Both the position numbers and the translations under genes were made by a program. Below, piece after piece: positions 34,313 to 43,523 of a stretch of 64,000 bases of DNA. The stretch is from Phycisphaerales bacterium (GTDB taxonomy: Bacteria; Planctomycetota; Phycisphaerae; Phycisphaerales; UBA1924). The first letter of the stretch is position 1. Each line of letters opens with the position of its first letter. The stretch is from the NCBI GenBank assembly GCA_020427395.1, contig JAGQON010000014.1:1-64000 (forward strand), in the 5' to 3' direction. The notes below the pieces were generated by a model that made no database searches, had not been told where the DNA came from, and saw only the letters and a list, made by a program, of their open reading frames with translations.

Positions 34313-37300
34313 GCCCTGCACAAAAGACGAAGAACAAGCCCGCGAAGAAGTCGGCCAAGAAACAAACCACGAAGAGAACGCCCGCGACGAACACCAAGGC
34401 CGCGCTGCCCGCAGACCCGCAGCGCATGATCCGCATCCGCGGCGCCAAAGAGCACAACCTCAAGTCGGTGGACATCGATATCCCGCGCGATCAGCTGGTG
34501 ATCATCACCGGGCTCTCGGGCTCTGGAAAGTCGTCGCTGGCGTTCGACACGATCTTCGCCGAGGGTCAGCGCAAGTACATGGAGTCGCTGAGCGCGTACG
34601 CGCGTCAGTTCCTCGACCAGCTCAAGAAGCCCGACATCGAGGAGATCGAGGGCATCCCCCCCACCATCGCCATCGAGCAGCGCAGCGCCAGCCATAACCC
34701 GCGCTCCACCGTGGCCACGACGACCGAGATCTACGACTACCTGCGGCTGTTGTTCGCCCGCTGCGGCACGCCCCGATCGTGGGCACCGACGAAGACCAAG
34801 AAGGATGGCACCGTCCTCGCCCGCTCCGGGCGTCCCATCGAGTCGTCCTCGGCGACGCAGATCGTCGACCACATCACCGGCTTCGGCGAGTGGACCCGGA
34901 TGATGATCCTCGCGCCCGTGGTCAGCGCCAAGAAGGGCTTCCACAAGGACACGCTCGAGGACCTGTTCAAGCAGGGCTGGGTGCGGGCACGCGTCAACGG
35001 CGATCTCATTGATCTTCGCGATGCCCTCAAGGAAGACAACGAGAACCCGCTCAAGCTGCATCGCCACAAGAAGCACAGCATCGACGCGGTGGTCGACCGG
35101 GTAGTCATCCGGGTTGACGACGAGTCACGCCAGCGGCTGGTCGAATCGGTCGAGGCCGCGCTGCGCATCGCCGAGGGCTCGGTGGTGGTGAGTGTGGAAA
35201 CTGATGGCGGCACCCAGTGGACCGACCATGCCTTCAGCGAGCACTTCGCAGACCCCGACCACCCCGAGATCGCGCTGAGCGAGCTCTCCCCGCGCCTCTT
35301 CTCCTTCAACTCGCCGTTCGGCGCGTGCCCCGATTGTCACGGGCTGGGCGTGATCCTCGAGTTCGATGAAGAACTCGTCGTCCCCGACAAGGAAGTCGGG
35401 CTGCTCAACAACGCGATCGTGCCCTGGAAGAAAAACGGCCCGGGCGGGATGATCTACCCGCGCTATCTCCGACGCTTCTGCCGCGCGTTCGACATCACGC
35501 CGAGCACCAAGCTCAGCGCACTGAGCGAAGAACTCTACACCCTGCTCATGCACGGCAACAGCGCCCCCGGGGCGCTCAAAACGCGCAAGGAGTGGGACGG
35601 CGTGATGCCCATGCTTCAGGCATGGTTCCACAAGACCGAGTCGTCGTGGGTTAAGGACCACCTGCATCAGTTCCAGCACGAGATCATCTGCCCCACCTGC
35701 TGCGGCGATCGACTGGGCATCTCGGCGCTGCATGTCACGATCGAGTCCAAGCACCGCGCCGACATGGACAAGGCCGGCTCCCCCACCGTCATCGGGCGGC
35801 CCCGCAACGACGGCACGATCCTCAACATCTCCGAGCTGTCGCGGCTCAACATCACCGACGCCGTGCAGTACATCGAGGGTCTGTCGCTCTCAAAGGAGCA
35901 GCAGGTCATCGCCGAGGCGATCGTGCGCGAGATCACCAACCGCCTGCGCTTCCTCGAATCGGTCGGCCTTGAGTACCTCTCACTCGATCGGCGCACGGCA
36001 ACCCTCTCCGGCGGCGAGGCCCAGCGCATCCGCCTGGCCACGCAGGTCGGCTCCGGGCTCGTCGGCGCGTGCTATGTGCTCGATGAACCCACGATCGGGC
36101 TGCACCAACGAGACAACGACCGCCTGATCCGCACGCTGCGGCACCTCACGGACATCGGCAACTCGGTGCTGGTGGTCGAGCACGACGAGGACACGATCCG
36201 GGCCGCGGATCACATCATCGACATCGGGCCGGGCCCGGGCGTGCACGGCGGTCGCGTCGTGGCGCAGGGCACGATCGACGACATCATCAACACCCCCGGC
36301 TCGCTCACCGGTGATTACCTCGCCGGGCGCCGGACCATCGATGTGCCCAAGGAACGACGCAAACTCTCCGACAAAAAAGCCATGGTCATCAAGGGGGCGG
36401 CCCAGAACAACCTCAAGTCCATCGATGTCGCCTTCCCGATCGGTGGGATGATCTGCGTCACCGGCGTATCGGGCTCGGGCAAGTCCACCCTGGTCAATCA
36501 GATCCTGCTGCCCGCGGTCAAACGCGAAGTGATGGGCTCCAAGACTAAGCCCGGCAAGCACACCCGCATCAACGGGCTCCAGCATATCGATCGCATCATC
36601 GAGGTCGACCAGTCGCCCATTGGGCGCACGCCGCGGAGCAACCCGGCGACCTACACCGGCATCTTTGACGAGATCCGTAAGGTCTTCACCGCCACCAAGG
36701 AAGCCAAGATCCGCGGCTACAAGCCCGGACGCTTCTCGTTTAATGTGTCATCCAAGAACGGCGGCGGGCGCTGTGAGGCCTGCGCTGGTCAGGGCACCAA
36801 GAAGATCGAGATGCACTTCCTCCCCGATGTCTTCGTCGAGTGCGAGGTCTGCAACGGCAAACGCTACAACCGCGAGACGCTCCAGGTGCTTTACCGAGGC
36901 AAGAACATCGCCAATGTGCTCGACATGACCGTTGAGGACGCGTGCGGCTTCTTCGAGAACCACCCCAAGATCCTGCGTTTTACCGAGTGCCTGCGCGATG
37001 TCGGGCTCGACTACATCACGCTCGGGCAGCCCAGCACCACGCTCAGCGGCGGCGAGGCCCAGCGGGTCAAGCTTGCCACCGAGCTGGGCAAGGGCACGCG
37101 CCACGACGGCACCATGAGCAGTGAGCACACGCTCTACATCCTCGACGAGCCGACCACCGGGCTGCACTTTGAGGATATCAACAAGCTCATCGGCGTGCTC
37201 AATCGCCTGGCCGACGCGGGCAACACGCTCATCGTCATCGAGCACAACCTCGATGTCATCAAGTGCGCCGACTGGATCAATGATCTGGGCCCCGAGGGCG

Positions 37301-37398
37301 GCGACAAGGGCGGCACGCTGCTTGCCTCTGGCACGCCGGAGGATGTGGCGAGAGTCGCTGCCAGTTACACCGGGCAGTACCTCAAGGGGATGCTTTAG
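34309..37398 (+). CDS. uvrA: Excinuclease ABC subunit A
   Basis: The 1029-residue UvrA recognises DNA lesions with UvrB in nucleotide excision repair. Both ATPase modules are complete: Walker A GLSGSGKSSLAFDT (about 68) and GVSGSGKSTLVNQI; signatures LSGGEAQRIRLA and LSGGEAQRVKLA. Zinc-binding cysteines appear in CPDCHGLG, CPTCCGDRLG and the C-terminal CEACAGQG / CEVCNGKRYN pair. A Lys-rich extension of about 38 residues precedes the first domain. The start is TTG at 34309 with GGAG 7 nt upstream; it overlaps the previous small gene. No recA or lexA-type site was identified. Confidence 0.97.
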   Translation: MSPAQKTKNKPAKKSAKKQTTKRTPATNTKAALPADPQRMIRIRGAKEHNLKSVDIDIPRDQLVIITGLSGSGKSSLAFDTIFAEGQRKYMESLSAYARQFLDQLKKPDIEEIEGIPPTIAIEQRSASHNPRSTVATTTEIYDYLRLLFARCGTPRSWAPTKTKKDGTVLARSGRPIESSSATQIVDHITGFGEWTRMMILAPVVSAKKGFHKDTLEDLFKQGWVRARVNGDLIDLRDALKEDNENPLKLHRHKKHSIDAVVDRVVIRVDDESRQRLVESVEAALRIAEGSVVVSVETDGGTQWTDHAFSEHFADPDHPEIALSELSPRLFSFNSPFGACPDCHGLGVILEFDEELVVPDKEVGLLNNAIVPWKKNGPGGMIYPRYLRRFCRAFDITPSTKLSALSEELYTLLMHGNSAPGALKTRKEWDGVMPMLQAWFHKTESSWVKDHLHQFQHEIICPTCCGDRLGISALHVTIESKHRADMDKAGSPTVIGRPRNDGTILNISELSRLNITDAVQYIEGLSLSKEQQVIAEAIVREITNRLRFLESVGLEYLSLDRRTATLSGGEAQRIRLATQVGSGLVGACYVLDEPTIGLHQRDNDRLIRTLRHLTDIGNSVLVVEHDEDTIRAADHIIDIGPGPGVHGGRVVAQGTIDDIINTPGSLTGDYLAGRRTIDVPKERRKLSDKKAMVIKGAAQNNLKSIDVAFPIGGMICVTGVSGSGKSTLVNQILLPAVKREVMGSKTKPGKHTRINGLQHIDRIIEVDQSPIGRTPRSNPATYTGIFDEIRKVFTATKEAKIRGYKPGRFSFNVSSKNGGGRCEACAGQGTKKIEMHFLPDVFVECEVCNGKRYNRETLQVLYRGKNIANVLDMTVEDACGFFENHPKILRFTECLRDVGLDYITLGQPSTTLSGGEAQRVKLATELGKGTRHDGTMSSEHTLYILDEPTTGLHFEDINKLIGVLNRLADAGNTLIVIEHNLDVIKCADWINDLGPEGGDKGGTLLASGTPEDVARVAASYTGQYLKGML

Positions 37399-37575
37399 GC
37401 ATCCACCGATAACACACCGCCTGGCATGCGCAGAATGTCTCCGAGACGACTCGCTCGGTACAAACAGAACACCCCTGATCGATTGGTCTGAGGGGATCCG
37501 CTTTGTACTGGACAGGCATTGGATCGGTGGTATTCTTCGAATGTCCCACACTTTACTTCAGAAAGGAGGCCTGCC
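37399..37575 (+). other. Intergenic region after uvrA
   Basis: These 177 bases hold no gene. A weak hairpin CCCCT/AGGGG near 37472-37496 could end the uvrA transcript but lacks a strong T-run. The perfect Shine-Dalgarno of the microgene occupies the end. Confidence 0.4.
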
Positions 37576-37692
37576 ATGGAGACGAGCAAGACTTCGAAGA
37601 TGTTCATCACATCAACGATGTCGTTCCCTCAGCTTGAGCTCACAGGGTTGGCTTCCCGCCTACCCACGCGGGAGCTTGATGTGCTCTTGTGA
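37576..37692 (+). CDS. 38-residue microprotein of unknown function
   Basis: A very short frame with unusually strong translation signals: AAAGGAGG at 37562-37569 lies 6 nt from ATG 37576, and an 8-bp rho-independent terminator follows at 37762-37792. The peptide starts METSKTSKMFITSTMSFPQL and its C-terminal half (LELTGLASRLPTRELDVLL) has the spacing of an amphipathic helix. It has no signal peptide and I recognise no family. It stands alone between uvrA and the structured leader of the VPLP gene. About 70 nt of untranslated RNA with CCTCCCC separates the stop from the terminator. Confidence 0.55.
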   Translation: METSKTSKMFITSTMSFPQLELTGLASRLPTRELDVLL

Positions 37693-37761
37693 GCACGCCC
37701 TCCCCCCAGTCAGGTCCCCGCGCTTTGTGTGCAAGGACAGCTCATCTCTCAATCTTCAAAG

Positions 37762-37792
37762 ACTCCCCGCCGAGAGATCGGGGAGTTTTTTT
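37762..37792 (+). terminator. Rho-independent terminator after the microgene
   Basis: ACTCCCCG (37762-37769) pairs with CGGGGAGT (37779-37786) and is followed by a seven-T run, with flanking A and T residues extending the stem. Confidence 0.88.
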
Positions 37793-37914
37793 CGTTCGAT
37801 CAGGTGCCTACTCGCTGTGAATTAGCACAGATTTTCTGCGTAAAGCCGGCGATAGCACGGACTTAAACCCAACATTATATCAAAGTAAAAACTATTTTAC
37901 ACCCGGTTTTGCCA

Positions 37915-38069
37915 TATACACCTTGATCGGGATTTCAGTTTGCGTAGGGTAGGAAAGAAGACCCAGGGGATGAAGATCTGTGCCGAGGAGTCGGCCACTG
38001 ACACGACCGATCGTCGGTTTCGTGGGGTTATCCCCTTGTCTATTTCTAGCATTACTGGAGGAGATACAG
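37915..38069 (+). promoter_or_regulatory. Candidate promoter and structured 5' leader
   Basis: TATACA at 37915-37920 is a possible -10. Downstream a compact fold is seen: closing stem AGGGGAT (37965-37971) with ATCCCCT (38030-38036), hairpin GTGCCGA/TCGGC(C)AC (37980-37998), and hairpin CACGACCGA/TCGGttTCGTG (38002-38024). The local hairpin GGGG-TTAT-CCCC (38024-38035) competes with the closing stem. GGAGGAG follows, before the ATG at 38070. It does not match a riboswitch class I know. Confidence 0.45.
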
Positions 38070-38723
38070 ATGAATATTCGATTACTCGCCGCGGCGGGCC
38101 TTGTGTGCACGCTTGGTGCACACGCCAATGCCGGTTTCAACTTTGTCGATCGTCAGTTCGGTATTTCGAGCGCCGGCGCTGGCGTTGACTTTGATTTCAC
38201 CGAGCAGAACGACGGCCTGAACAACAGCTACCTCACCGCAGACAGCGCGGGTGCGCTCACCATGAACGACCCCGACCTCGTTGGCTCCGGCAGCATCCAG
38301 GCCGGCGATGTCGACTGGTTCGCCTTCTCGCTGCAGACTGACGCGAGCCTGGTCTTCGCCACTGGTGCCACGCTCGATATGCCCTACGGGCTGTCGTTGC
38401 AGATGCTCGACGGCGACGGCAATGTGCTGATCGGCGATGCGGAGATGAGCCCCGACGGCGATTCACCCCTTTCAATCCAGCAGGCGTTGCTCCCGCAGGG
38501 GACATACTTTGTCGGCATCTCAGGGTTCGATCCTGATGTGCTGAGTGGTGATCTTCTCGACGGGATGAACGCGGGCTCGCCCCACAACTACGACTTCAAC
38601 TATGTGCTTTCGCTCGAGGCCCTTCCCGTCGCGGTCGTGCCGCTGCCCCCGGCCGCGCTCGCCGGGCTCGGCCTGCTGCTCCCGCTGGGCATCGCACGGC
38701 GCATCAAGCAGTCGAGAACATGA
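38070..38723 (+). CDS. Secreted protein with VPLP-type sorting signal
   Basis: The 217-residue exported protein has a signal peptide (MNIRLLAAAGLVCTLGAHANA). Its body looks like a bacterial pre-peptidase C-terminal (PPC)-like beta-sandwich, with VDWFAFSLQTDASLVFATGA and ALLPQGTYFVGISGFD. The tail is VPLPPAALAGLGLLLPLGIA followed by RRIKQSR, a PEP-CTERM-like membrane sorting signal. GGAGGAG precedes the ATG. It is preceded by the structured leader and followed by a hairpin. A surface or extracellular location is likely; function unknown. Confidence 0.82.
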   Translation: MNIRLLAAAGLVCTLGAHANAGFNFVDRQFGISSAGAGVDFDFTEQNDGLNNSYLTADSAGALTMNDPDLVGSGSIQAGDVDWFAFSLQTDASLVFATGATLDMPYGLSLQMLDGDGNVLIGDAEMSPDGDSPLSIQQALLPQGTYFVGISGFDPDVLSGDLLDGMNAGSPHNYDFNYVLSLEALPVAVVPLPPAALAGLGLLLPLGIARRIKQSRT

Positions 38724-38764
38724 TCAGGAAGTTTGAACACTGAGGAGAGTGGGACTTCCATCAG

Positions 38765-38798
38765 AACAGAGCCCGTCGATAACTCGGCGGGCTCTGTT
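38765..38798. terminator. Hairpin between convergent genes
   Basis: An 11-bp perfect stem (AACAGAGCCCG 38765-38775 with CGGGCTCTGTT 38788-38798) separates the VPLP gene from the convergent dockerin gene. No T-run follows on either strand, so termination is likely but not certain. Confidence 0.6.
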
Positions 38799-38831
38799 CG
38801 TTATGTGGAATCGCGTTCGTCGCCTGTGCTG

Positions 38832-39755
38832 TTACGGGCAACCGGCACCGAAGTACCCAAGAAATGCGCTGACATCGAAGAAACTGAACTCGGCATCGCC
38901 GGTGTAATCAGCGATATAATCGCCCGCGTTGTATGCGCTCAGGAAGGCACTGACATCAAAGAAGTCAAGTGCGCCGTCACCCGTGAGATCGGCCGGGCAT
39001 GGGGTCCATTGCACGATCGTGTCCGAGTACTCGATCTCGAACTCATTGGCATAGAAGTAAGTCTGACCGTTCTCCTCGTAGGTCGCATCTGGGTCAATCA
39101 CAATGATCGGGTCCGCGGTGGCACTGACTTCTGCATTGGCAAAGACCTCCCCGCGTGCGCGGAGCTCGACGGTTCCGGTGAGGCCGACCGAGACCACGGT
39201 GCTGATGGTCTGGTTGAATGAGTCCTGCGTGTTCATGACGACGGTATCGAGCTGAGCACTTGCAACGGCGCCGACCAGAATAGAAGATGTTCCGGGACGA
39301 CGAACAATCGACTCCGCAAGAGCGATCGCCCGTGGGAACTGCCCCGTGCCAGTGATGTGCGCATCACCGATGATGGTGATGAGCAGCGGTACGCTCGTGC
39401 GAGTCGATCCTGCAAGCGGCATGACACGATACCCATAGAGCACCCTTGCCTCGGCGACGGGCCCAGTGAATGAGCCAAGGCTCCCGCTTCCCGCGCCATC
39501 GATATCCGCGATCGGAACTCGCCCTCCACCGGCCGACGCCTGACCTGTGTAACTGTACGGGTTGCCGGGCCCATTACTGCCGTTATAGCTATAGCTCACA
39601 TTGGTCGGCACTGGCAGGAAAGTCGAATCGTTCGACCCCTGCGGTGTAATCACTGATGCTCGGTAACTTGCCGATCCCAGCCCCTGCGCACTCGCACTCG
39701 ATGCGACAACCATCAGCCCGAGCAGGGATATTGTCAGGTGTCTCTTCAGATTCAT
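38832..39755 (-). CDS. Secreted protein with dockerin-like tail
   Basis: The 307-residue exported protein starts with a signal (HLTISLLGLMVVASSASAQ). The central beta-rich region has no recognised family. The C-terminal 55 residues are a paired repeat (CPADLTGDGALDFFDVSAFL, then DYTGDAEFSFFDVSAFLGYF) ending in GAGCP, like the other dockerin-tailed proteins here. GAGG precedes ATG 39755, and TATAGT at about 39846-39851 on the minus strand is a possible -10. The tail may bind calcium and anchor or sort the protein. Confidence 0.82.
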   Translation of the reverse strand: MNLKRHLTISLLGLMVVASSASAQGLGSASYRASVITPQGSNDSTFLPVPTNVSYSYNGSNGPGNPYSYTGQASAGGGRVPIADIDGAGSGSLGSFTGPVAEARVLYGYRVMPLAGSTRTSVPLLITIIGDAHITGTGQFPRAIALAESIVRRPGTSSILVGAVASAQLDTVVMNTQDSFNQTISTVVSVGLTGTVELRARGEVFANAEVSATADPIIVIDPDATYEENGQTYFYANEFEIEYSDTIVQWTPCPADLTGDGALDFFDVSAFLSAYNAGDYIADYTGDAEFSFFDVSAFLGYFGAGCP

Positions 39756-39896
39756 AACTACCCTCATCGTCACGCACGCCTGGCGCGCGAGTCGGCCTGC
39801 AGATGTCCCCGGCATGGGTTCGGCCATCCCACGCCCCAAATTACACTATACACCATGAAGAGCATCTCGCATCCCACTTTTTGGTGGGTGCGTGGT

Positions 39897-42323
39897 TCAG
39901 GGGCATCCTGCCTGATAATCCACCAGGAACGCCGACACATCGAAGAAGTTGAACGACCCGTCGCCGTTGTAATCCGGCAAGGTCTGGACGAACAGGCTCA
40001 CATCGAAGAAGTTGAGCTCGCCGTCGCCGTTAAGGTCGGCGGGGCAGAGATTGGGTGTGGCCAGGTAGGTTCTGAACTGGCGATCGCTCTCACTCACCGA
40101 AACCAGATCCGGAGCCCCGTCGAGATTCACATCACTGATCGCAATGCTCTGTGAGTTGTAGCCGGGCAGCGGGATCAGGCGACCGAACTGGCGCGGGCTG
40201 ACCTGGAGGAATACACCCGGGGTCTGGGTACCGGAACCCAACCCGTTGGAACCCATCGCGAGATCCGGCAAGCCATCGCTGTTCATATCCTCGATGAAGA
40301 GCTCGACCACTTCATTCCTGTATAAGTCGATCGACGCATCGAGCGTGCCATCCGATTGCAGATACATGACCGTGACGACCTGATTGGGGCGGTCGCTGAA
40401 GGCGATGTCGGTGTTGCCGTCGAGATCGAGATCGCCCGTCGTGATCCAGTACGGCGTCGCGCCGGGCTGTGAGCTGGGAAGTGACGGTCCCTCGCTGAAT
40501 GTGCCGTCGCCGTTGTTCATAAAGAGGGCGATGCCGTTGTATTCGCCCGACCCGATCGCGAGATCGGGGAGCCCGTCGTGGTTGTAGTCCAGCACGCCGG
40601 GCTTGAGCCCCAGCGGGCTCAGCGCATCGACCTCGGCCCACAGGGTCAGATTCGGGCCGACGCCACCGAGATAGATATCGACGCTCCCGTTGTTTTCCAT
40701 CGCGGCGATATCATCGAGCCCGTCGTTGTTGAAGTCCGCGACCTCGAGCCCGAGGTACGGGCCTCGCTCATCGGTTGGGAAGGTCTGGCGGTTGCCGACG
40801 CTGCCATCTGGCATGACGCTCCAGACCCGCAGCCGATTCACGCCGTTGTCCGAGTTGATAATCTCGGGCGTGCCGTCGCCGTCGAGATCGGCCTTGACCA
40901 CCATGAACGCGTCGTTGGACGCGGTGATTCGGTCGAGTGAGCCGTCCTGGAGATCGAGAATACGCATGTTGCCCGAGTTCGAGATGATGAACTCATCAAA
41001 TCCGTCGCTGTCGAGATCGATGGGGAGGATATTGAGCGTGCCACTCACCGTCTCGAACGATTCCATCCCGATCCGCGGCACACCCTGCACGCCCGACCGG
41101 TTTTCGATCACCCAGATGCTCCCGCCTGACGAACCGCTGTAGCCGTGCCAGATCAGATCTTCATCGCCGTCGTCATCGACATCGAACGAGGAGACGAGCG
41201 CCATGGGTGATTCATCAAATGTGGATTGGTCGTATTCGAAGTATGCGCGAGGCTGACCGGCGGCGAGATCCGCAACATACGGCGCGGCATCGGTCGGGTT
41301 ATACATCACGCCGGGCTCGAACTCGGGCGCGATGCCCACGGGGAACAGGCCCAGGCGCATCACGACCAGATCGGGCCCGCCGTCAGCGTCGAGGTCCCCG
41401 GTGATCAGCAGCGGCAGCGCCACTTCGTCCGTGTCGATCTCTTCGCTGCTGGCGCTGTTGAGCACAAAGTTGTACTCGCTGAACATGCGTTGCTCGCTGA
41501 TGTTCGCCACAATCATGTCCATCGCCGGGTTCGAGTCGAGCTGACCAAACGCGGGGCGGTTGTCGGCGGCGATGCTTGGGTAACTACGCTGGATCTCGCG
41601 GGCGATACCCATCGAGCCTCCACCGGTTCCCTCGATAATCCAGAAGTGCTCTGTCTCCTGCGCGAAGAGCAGCAGATCCAGATCGCCGTCGCCGTCGTAA
41701 TCCGCGGGGTCGTACATCGCGTTCTGCTCGCCGAGCCCGTTGAGGGCGATCGAGGAGAGCATCCCCGTCGCGGACCACCGGATGTACACCACATCATCGC
41801 TCGTGTTGAAGCACAGCTCGTCTTTACCGTCTCCATCAAAGTCCGCAGCCTTGATCACCGGCGCGAAGGCGTCGCTGCCGTTGCCAAAGATCGTGTAATC
41901 AACCGCTATATCAAGATCCACATCGGGCTCTGCCTGGGGCGCATACACAATCGCATATCCGAATGTCGACTGCCGATACGCGATCTCGGGCTCCGCATCA
42001 TCGTCGAACTGCCCCGCGACGATCGAGTTGTTAATATCAGTCTCATACGGCCCGTAGCGAGTGAAGTCCCCCTGCCCGTCGCCGATGAGCACCCATGCTC
42101 TCCGATCAAAGACATTCAAAAGAAGCAGATCACGCAACCCGTCATCGTTAAAATCGCCCACCGTGTGCAGTGCGGCGAACTGATCGTCCGGGAGATCGAT
42201 GCCCAATATCCCAGACCCCAGTGCCGACTCGTAGTCATACTGTGCCAGAGCGACGGCGGGCATGAGTCCGATCGAGACGGAGACAATCGCGAACTGAGTG
42301 GTGCAGACAGAACGAGAGCGCAT
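39897..42323 (-). CDS. Secreted VCBS/FG-GAP repeat protein with dockerin-like tail
   Basis: This 808-residue protein parallels the one at 17044. A signal peptide (FAIVSVSIGLMPAVALA) is followed by many FG-GAP/VCBS blades (DFNDDGLRDLLLL, DFDGDGKDELCF, DYDGDGDLDLLLF, DLDSDGFDEFII, DYNHDGLPDLAIG, DLDLDGNTDIAF and others). The last 50 residues hold the paired dockerin-like motif (CPADLNGDGELNFFDVSLFV, then DYNGDGSFNFFDVSAFLVDY) ending in QAGCP. Unlike the 17044 gene, base composition is normal for the region. GGGGAG precedes the ATG. Calcium-binding beta-propeller structure is expected; the ligand is unknown. Confidence 0.9.
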   Translation of the reverse strand: MRSRSVCTTQFAIVSVSIGLMPAVALAQYDYESALGSGILGIDLPDDQFAALHTVGDFNDDGLRDLLLLNVFDRRAWVLIGDGQGDFTRYGPYETDINNSIVAGQFDDDAEPEIAYRQSTFGYAIVYAPQAEPDVDLDIAVDYTIFGNGSDAFAPVIKAADFDGDGKDELCFNTSDDVVYIRWSATGMLSSIALNGLGEQNAMYDPADYDGDGDLDLLLFAQETEHFWIIEGTGGGSMGIAREIQRSYPSIAADNRPAFGQLDSNPAMDMIVANISEQRMFSEYNFVLNSASSEEIDTDEVALPLLITGDLDADGGPDLVVMRLGLFPVGIAPEFEPGVMYNPTDAAPYVADLAAGQPRAYFEYDQSTFDESPMALVSSFDVDDDGDEDLIWHGYSGSSGGSIWVIENRSGVQGVPRIGMESFETVSGTLNILPIDLDSDGFDEFIISNSGNMRILDLQDGSLDRITASNDAFMVVKADLDGDGTPEIINSDNGVNRLRVWSVMPDGSVGNRQTFPTDERGPYLGLEVADFNNDGLDDIAAMENNGSVDIYLGGVGPNLTLWAEVDALSPLGLKPGVLDYNHDGLPDLAIGSGEYNGIALFMNNGDGTFSEGPSLPSSQPGATPYWITTGDLDLDGNTDIAFSDRPNQVVTVMYLQSDGTLDASIDLYRNEVVELFIEDMNSDGLPDLAMGSNGLGSGTQTPGVFLQVSPRQFGRLIPLPGYNSQSIAISDVNLDGAPDLVSVSESDRQFRTYLATPNLCPADLNGDGELNFFDVSLFVQTLPDYNGDGSFNFFDVSAFLVDYQAGCP

Positions 42324-42410
42324 GGAAATCTCCCCATGTTGACATCATGATGAAACTGTAAGTCGGTCCCTGTTACATTGCTTTACGCAGATCAACCGGG
42401 CTGGATGCAT

Positions 42411-43523
42411 TCAATTTTGAGAAGCATCCGCCGGCGAGCCGGGCTTTCTGGCCAGCCAGCCGCCATGCGGGTCCGATTTGCTCCGCAAAGCCATCACAAT
42501 AAGCAGGATACCCGCGATCAACGTCAGCCCGGAATATACCTGCCCACGGGTAATGGCCCCGAACTGCGACACACCCGTATCGGGGAGTCGGATGAGGTCC
42601 ATCGGGATGCGCCCCAGCGCGTACACCACGCCGAACACGCCCGCGACCAGCCCCGGCTTGCGGGGCTTCATCGCCACGATCCAAACGCAGATGAATACCA
42701 GCAGCCCATCGAGCCCCGCCTGGATCAGCTGCGTCGGGTACCGAGCCGCAATCAGCGGCTCAAGCTGCGACTGCAGCTCATGGTTCCCCTGCTGGATCAG
42801 CGTCAGCACCCGCTCGTAGCCCTGCACCCAGTCGGTATCGCTGGGGAGCATGTGCATCATCGAGATCTCAACGATCTCACGCATCTGCTCTGGGCTCTGG
42901 GCCAGCTTGTCGTCGGGCAGCGAGACGATCTCCTGCGGATAGCGCACCGCCCACCATGGCGCGTGCTCGCCGGGCGCGCTTACAACGGCGCCCAGCAGCT
43001 CGGCGTTGATGAAGTTCGCGATCCGACCGAACATCAGCCCCAGCGGGGTAAGCATCGCGGCCGTATCGAGCACCCGAATCGGCGAGGTCCGACCGATGAT
43101 GCGTCCGGTCTCTTCTTTGAAGCCACGCGAGATCCGCCAGCAGGCGAGCGCCACGCCAACAATCCCGCCGTGCGAGGCCATGCCGCCGCGGTTGATCGCG
43201 AACACCCCCCACCACGGCGCGTTGGAACTGAAATCCCACAGCAACGATGGCTCGTAGCCGACCACATAGAACAAGCGACCGCCGATGAGCACGCCCAGGA
43301 TCAGGTACATCATCGCATCCGCGGCCCGGCTCAGCGGGATATCCGTCGCGTTCCGCTTGGCCAGCATCCGCAGCAGCATGAACGCCACAAAGAATGCCAG
43401 CGCGTACGAAAGCCCGTACCAGCGGATGCCAAAGCTCCCACTGAATCGCACGGCGTAGGGTGAGAGGTCATGGAACCACCCGCCAAGGTCGGCACCGGTC
43501 TGGGCAAGCGTCAGCAGTTGCAT
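42411..43523 (-). CDS. lgt: Prolipoprotein diacylglyceryl transferase
   Basis: The 370-residue inner-membrane enzyme transfers diacylglycerol from phosphatidylglycerol to the lipobox cysteine, the first step in lipoprotein maturation. The Lgt signature GRIANFINAELLG, the GIRWYGLSYALAF start and RGGMASHGGIVG are all present. It is longer than the usual 260-300 residues owing to an extra segment of about 80 residues (SLPDDKLAQSPEQMREIVEI onwards) in the periplasmic head. Its ATG overlaps the end of the TatD-family gene by 13 nt. It serves the lipoproteins encoded in this window. Confidence 0.95.
   Translation of the reverse strand: MQLLTLAQTGADLGGWFHDLSPYAVRFSGSFGIRWYGLSYALAFFVAFMLLRMLAKRNATDIPLSRAADAMMYLILGVLIGGRLFYVVGYEPSLLWDFSSNAPWWGVFAINRGGMASHGGIVGVALACWRISRGFKEETGRIIGRTSPIRVLDTAAMLTPLGLMFGRIANFINAELLGAVVSAPGEHAPWWAVRYPQEIVSLPDDKLAQSPEQMREIVEISMMHMLPSDTDWVQGYERVLTLIQQGNHELQSQLEPLIAARYPTQLIQAGLDGLLVFICVWIVAMKPRKPGLVAGVFGVVYALGRIPMDLIRLPDTGVSQFGAITRGQVYSGLTLIAGILLIVMALRSKSDPHGGWLARKPGSPADASQN

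Noticed and set aside
37121..37825. A 234-codon frame crossing the uvrA end and the microgene.
   Set aside because: It runs out of frame through the uvrA signature region, a Shine-Dalgarno and a terminator; the translation is low complexity.
37991..38000. GCCACTG in the 37965 leader matches a conserved cobalamin-riboswitch element.
   Set aside because: The other cobalamin motifs (B12 box, GGGAAGG, GGTG) are missing and the element is far too short.
39875..39895. Hairpin-like GCATCCCAC...GTGGGTGC after the VCBS gene at 39897.
   Set aside because: The stem is imperfect and no T-run follows on the minus strand, so it is not called a terminator.
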